A stretch of 16,265 bases of DNA from the NCBI GenBank assembly GCA_031277155.1, contig JAITMW010000081.1, forward strand, positions 1 to 16,265. Reading direction: 5' to 3'. Both the position numbers and the translations under genes were made by a program. The notes beneath the pieces are model-generated. The model worked only from the letters and a program-made list of their open reading frames with translations, was not told the DNA's origin and ran no database searches. Within the stretch, counting starts at the first letter, position 1. Every line of letters begins with the position of its first letter. Shown in pieces: positions 13,286 to 16,265 of the stretch. The DNA is from Clostridiales bacterium (GTDB taxonomy: Bacteria > Bacillota > Clostridia > Lachnospirales > WRAX01).

Positions 13286-14273
13286 AGTAAACCTAAGAGG
13301 AAGAAGTTTTTTGACATTGATGGACTTTAGCCCGGCGGAAATACGATATTTGCTGGATTTGTCCCATGATTTAAAGGCCAAGAAGCGGGCGGGCATTATT
13401 GGCGAAAGCCTTTTGCGCAAAAATGTGGTGCTGCTTTTTGAAAAGACATCAACGCGCACCCGCTGCGCCTTTGAAGTGGCTGTGTATGACGAGGGCGGCA
13501 ATGTGACCTTTTTGGACAGCGGCAGCTCTCAAATGGGCAAAAAGGAGAGCCTGGAAGACACCGCAAAGGTGCTTGGGCGCTATTATGACGGCATAGAATA
13601 TCGCGGCTTTGAGCAAAGCGTGGTGGAAGACCTGGCAAAATACAGCGGTGTGCCTGTTTTCAACGGCCTTACGGATGTGGACCATCCCACCCAGATTTTG
13701 GCAGACCTAATGACCATTGAAGAACATTGCCCAAAGCCCCTTAACAAAGTGAAGGTCGTCTTTGCCGGGGATATACGCAACAATATGTCCTATGCATGGA
13801 TGTATGGCTGCGCAAAGATGGGTATGCATTATGTGGCATATGGGCCGGACAGCCTGAAGGTTGACGAGGGGGTTCTGGCCGCCGTGCGTGAAGTGGCCAA
13901 AGAGACCGGGGCCGTCATTGAAGTTAGCTCCGACGAGGCCTGCCTTGCAGGCGCGGACGTTATCTACACCGACATCTGGGCATCCATGGGCGAAGAGGCG
14001 CAAATTCCCCAGCGTGTGGAAATGCTTACGCCATATCGCGTCACAATGGACATGCTTGATAAAACTGGTAATCCCGATGTGCTGTTTTTGCATTGCCTGC
14101 CCGCCTTCCACGACCTTGAGACAAAGCTGGCCAAGGAGCAGATGGATTTGGGCTATGACATACGCGAAGTGACGGATGAGGTTTTTCGCAGCCGTCATTC
14201 CGTGGTCTTTGATGAGGCGGAAAATCGTATGCATACAATTAAGGCGGTGCTGGTGGCGGCAATAGGGAGGTAA
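13281..14273 (+). CDS. arcB: Ornithine carbamoyltransferase (probably catabolic)
   Basis: This enzyme catalyses the reversible conversion of citrulline plus phosphate to ornithine and carbamoyl phosphate. The 330-residue length fits. Motifs: carbamoyl-phosphate loop STRTR (57-61), DHPTQ (134-138), GDIRNNM (163-169), ornithine-binding DIWASMG (231-237) and FLHCLPAFHD (269-278). ArcB and ArgF are hard to separate by sequence. The catabolic role is inferred from the neighbouring arcA and ord and from the absence of arginine-biosynthesis genes. Translation starts within the 19-bp repeat; the leader before it is occupied by the palindromic element. The stop codon lies one base before a GTG that opens the leader upstream of ord. 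Confidence 0.95.
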   Translation: MAVNLRGRSFLTLMDFSPAEIRYLLDLSHDLKAKKRAGIIGESLLRKNVVLLFEKTSTRTRCAFEVAVYDEGGNVTFLDSGSSQMGKKESLEDTAKVLGRYYDGIEYRGFEQSVVEDLAKYSGVPVFNGLTDVDHPTQILADLMTIEEHCPKPLNKVKVVFAGDIRNNMSYAWMYGCAKMGMHYVAYGPDSLKVDEGVLAAVREVAKETGAVIEVSSDEACLAGADVIYTDIWASMGEEAQIPQRVEMLTPYRVTMDMLDKTGNPDVLFLHCLPAFHDLETKLAKEQMDLGYDIREVTDEVFRSRHSVVFDEAENRMHTIKAVLVAAIGR

Positions 14274-14274
14274 T

Positions 14275-14400
14275 GTGACGGATTATCAGCTTAAGTCGAT
14301 ATTGAGGATGGTTTTGAATATCATTGAGAGTTCCCAGGATTTGGATGGGGCTGTTAAAAAAATTGAGGAATTAGTCAGCAGCGATTTTAAGGAGGAAATT
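14275..14400 (+). other. 42-codon leader ORF in frame with ord
   Basis: A GTG at 14275 is preceded by GGGAGG, which overlaps the arcB stop, and opens a 42-codon frame that runs into ord without a stop. The encoded segment (MTDYQLKSILRMVLNIIESS, then DLDGAVKKIEELVSSDFKEEI) looks like a compact helical mini-protein. It ends exactly where the ribosome site and ATG of ord are found. It could be an N-terminal extension of Ord, a translated leader, or a small gene whose stop codon has been lost. Confidence 0.5.
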
Positions 14401-15462
14401 ATGACAAATGTAAAAGTTGCAATTTGGGGATTTGGCGCCATGGGACAAGGTATGGCGCGCATGATTTTGGGCAAGACAGGCGTGGACATTGTGGGCATTT
14501 GCGACCGCAACGAAAGCCGCCAAGGCAAAAGCATGTTTGAGGTGTTGGGCGAAAAGGGTGGGCAGGATGATGTGCCAATCCTCAACGACATTGATAAAGT
14601 TATTGCGGACAAAAGCTGCGACATTGCCTTGCTATGCACAGACAGCTTTACAGCCAGCGCCTTTGACAAGCTGGAAATACTGATGAACAAAGGCGTTAAT
14701 GTTATCACCATTGCCGAGGAAATGGCCTTTCCCGCCGCGCAGCAGCCGGAGCTGGCCGCCAAAATTGACGCGCTGGCAGTAAAAAACGGCGTCAGCGTGC
14801 TGGGAACGGGCATCAACCCGGGCCTTGTGATGGATTTGCTGGCTGTGCTGCTTTCTGCCTGCATGACGGATGTGACGAAGATTATGTGCAAGCGCGTCAA
14901 TTCGCTGTCGCCATTTGGGCCAACTGTTATGCGGGAGCAAGGCGTCGGGCTTACCTTGGCCGAATTCCAAGAAGGCGTCAAAAATGACACTGTGGCTGGA
15001 CATGTGGGCTTTGCAGAATCCATAGCCATGATTGCACAGGGCCTGGGCCTTGAAGCCGATGATTTTAAACAGCAGATGGTGCCCATTATAACGGACATTG
15101 ACAGAAAATCCCCATATGGCTTTGCCGCCGCGGGCAATTTGGCCGGCGTAAATATGACGGCACAGGCTTTGAAAGACGGCGAGGTCGTAATTGACATGTA
15201 TCATCCTCAGCAGATAGAGCCTGAAATGGTGGGTGTGGCCACCGGCGACTATATCGAGCTGACAGGCACGCCCCCGGTTTCAATGTCAATTAAACCGGAA
15301 ATTAACGGCGGCCTGGGCACCATCGCCATGGGCGTAAATTGCATACCTCAGGTGATAAATGCCGACCCGGGCCTTATCACCATGCTGGACATCCCCGTAC
15401 CGCGGGCCATTATGGGGGATTTTCGCAAGCTAATAAAGCAGGGCAAAAAAATTGTGCGATAA
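14401..15462 (+). CDS. ord: 2,4-diaminopentanoate dehydrogenase (ornithine oxidation)
   Basis: This NAD(P)-dependent enzyme deaminates (2R,4S)-2,4-diaminopentanoate to 2-amino-4-oxopentanoate in the oxidative ornithine pathway of amino-acid-fermenting Clostridia. From ATG 14401 it has 353 residues, which fits the family. The nucleotide-binding GFGAMG (10-15) lies in a Rossmann fold at the start, GTGINPGLVMD (135-145) follows, and a dihydrodipicolinate-reductase-like C-terminal half is present. The start is fixed by AAGGAGG 6 nt upstream and by the family N terminus MTNVKVAIWGFGAMG. An upstream GTG (14275) would give a 395-residue form. It lies in the arcA-arcB cluster, which would supply ornithine. 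oraS/oraE and ortA/ortB are not adjacent, so the substrate assignment depends on family resemblance plus context. Confidence 0.88.
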   Translation: MTNVKVAIWGFGAMGQGMARMILGKTGVDIVGICDRNESRQGKSMFEVLGEKGGQDDVPILNDIDKVIADKSCDIALLCTDSFTASAFDKLEILMNKGVNVITIAEEMAFPAAQQPELAAKIDALAVKNGVSVLGTGINPGLVMDLLAVLLSACMTDVTKIMCKRVNSLSPFGPTVMREQGVGLTLAEFQEGVKNDTVAGHVGFAESIAMIAQGLGLEADDFKQQMVPIITDIDRKSPYGFAAAGNLAGVNMTAQALKDGEVVIDMYHPQQIEPEMVGVATGDYIELTGTPPVSMSIKPEINGGLGTIAMGVNCIPQVINADPGLITMLDIPVPRAIMGDFRKLIKQGKKIVR

Positions 15463-15483
15463 CTTAAAGTTGGAGGAATTAAC

Positions 15484-16265
15484 ATGAGAAAATTGATTGC
15501 GGCAATCTTGATATTGGCGTTTGTTGCCGCACCCGCAATTGCATACGCAAATGACAACATCGGCGTAACAATAGACGGGCAGCCCGTTGTCTTCGCGGGA
15601 CAGCCGCCCGCCATTGTGGATGGGCGCACCCTGGTGCCTGTGCGCGGCGTGTTTGAGCAGCTGGGCTTTGACGTAAACTGGGACGGTGCCACCCGCCGCG
15701 CAATTTTAACCCGTGGCGGCACAGAAGTTGTCATACCCGTTGGCAGCGCTGCATTTACCGTAAACGGCGCGCGGCATGGGCTGGATGTACCCGCGCAGAT
15801 AATAGGCGGCAGCACCATGCTGCCCATACGGGATGTGCTGGAGAGTGTGGGATATGCGGTGGGGTGGGACGATGCCACGCGCACGGTTGTTATCACGACT
15901 ATCGGTATCAGTGATTATGGCCGGCGTGTGGCGGAAGAATTTTTAAGCCAGATGACCACTATTTTCACGGGATTTACTGTTGATACCGGCTATGGCCGCT
16001 CATTTGTTGCCGGTAGCGGGGCAGAGCTTTGGGCAGCCATGGAAGGAGAGCCTCAAAGGCATTGGGCCGGTCTATTTGTGCAGCCTGAAGAATTGCGCGG
16101 GTTGTTTGATAATTACGGAAACAGAATAGCCCACGCACCTTACTTAAGAGGCAATAGTCGAATTGCATATAGTTTTACCCTCCACGATTTCGATGGCAGC
16201 GGCATACCTGAAATCATAGTGCATTTTATTAGTTTTGATACCATTATGGATCCATATTCAATCCA
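15484..16265 (+). CDS. Secreted protein with copper amine oxidase N-terminal-like repeats (3' partial)
   Basis: ATG at 15484 has GGAGG 7 nt upstream, 21 bp after the ord stop. The frame is open to the window end (260 residues). Residues 1-22 are a signal peptide with likely cleavage after AYA. Two copies of the copper-amine-oxidase N-terminal-like motif follow: RTLVPVRGVFEQLGF (48-62) and TMLPIRDVLESVGY (111-124), each ending in a GW/NW-D strand. This domain is a common surface module in Clostridia and has no oxidase activity by itself. Residues 235-243 (DFDGSGIPE) form a Ca2+-loop-like D-x-D-G-x-G motif, as in EF-hand or VCBS-like repeats. The C-terminal part is missing. Its role next to the arginine genes is unknown. 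Confidence 0.85.
   Translation, partial: MRKLIAAILILAFVAAPAIAYANDNIGVTIDGQPVVFAGQPPAIVDGRTLVPVRGVFEQLGFDVNWDGATRRAILTRGGTEVVIPVGSAAFTVNGARHGLDVPAQIIGGSTMLPIRDVLESVGYAVGWDDATRTVVITTIGISDYGRRVAEEFLSQMTTIFTGFTVDTGYGRSFVAGSGAELWAAMEGEPQRHWAGLFVQPEELRGLFDNYGNRIAHAPYLRGNSRIAYSFTLHDFDGSGIPEIIVHFISFDTIMDPYSI

Noticed and set aside
14286..15197. 303-residue minus-strand ORF
   Set aside because: It is antisense to ord. The Ser/Pro-rich translation has no domain and no suitable ribosome site.
1..16265. CRISPR arrays, tRNA or rRNA genes, insertion sequences with transposase, phage genes, frameshifted core genes
   Set aside because: None was seen. All ATP synthase, arc and ord genes have continuous frames, and the only mobile-type sequence is the short non-coding palindromic element near 13057-13165.

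Overview
The window looks like the chromosome of an anaerobic, low-to-moderate GC Gram-positive bacterium of the Clostridia. This rests on an F-type ATP synthase operon preceded by a UDP-GlcNAc 2-epimerase gene, strong AGGAGG ribosome sites, S-layer-homology and copper-amine-oxidase-N surface proteins, and an arginine deiminase/ornithine module next to a 2,4-diaminopentanoate dehydrogenase gene typical of Stickland-type amino acid fermenters. I cannot name the genus.

Layout. 1-1476 (+) is the 3' part of a secreted mosaic surface protein with Ig-like domains, a Thr-Pro linker and three SLH repeats. It ends at a perfect 19-bp inverted repeat that also terminates the opposing transcript. 1535-11431 (-) is one long co-directional block, listed here in transcription order: rpmB, wecB, atpI, atpB, atpE, atpF, atpH, atpA, atpG, a metallo-beta-lactamase-fold hydrolase, a 62-residue unknown protein, atpD, atpC and a SHOCT-like, cysteine-tailed small protein. 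The eight F1Fo structural genes are all present and look intact. The two unexpected genes between atpG and atpD are tightly packed and appear to be co-translated with the operon. Residues of the c subunit match the Na+-binding set, so the enzyme may be Na+-coupled.

11432-11660 is a divergent control region with a recognisable promoter in each direction. 11661-16265 (+) carries arcA (arginine deiminase), a short signal-peptide ORF interrupted by a palindromic repeat element, arcB (ornithine carbamoyltransferase), ord (2,4-diaminopentanoate dehydrogenase, with an odd in-frame 42-codon leader) and the 5' part of a secreted copper-amine-oxidase-N-domain protein. The enzymes would turn arginine into citrulline and then ornithine plus carbamoyl phosphate, and would feed ornithine into oxidative breakdown. 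Carbamate kinase, the arginine/ornithine antiporter, ornithine aminomutase and the OrtAB thiolase are not in the window.

The points most worth a second look are the extra genes inside the ATP synthase operon, the duplicated 19-bp translation-start region flanking the repeat element upstream of arcB, and the leader fused in frame to ord. No rRNA, tRNA, CRISPR array, transposase or phage gene was seen.
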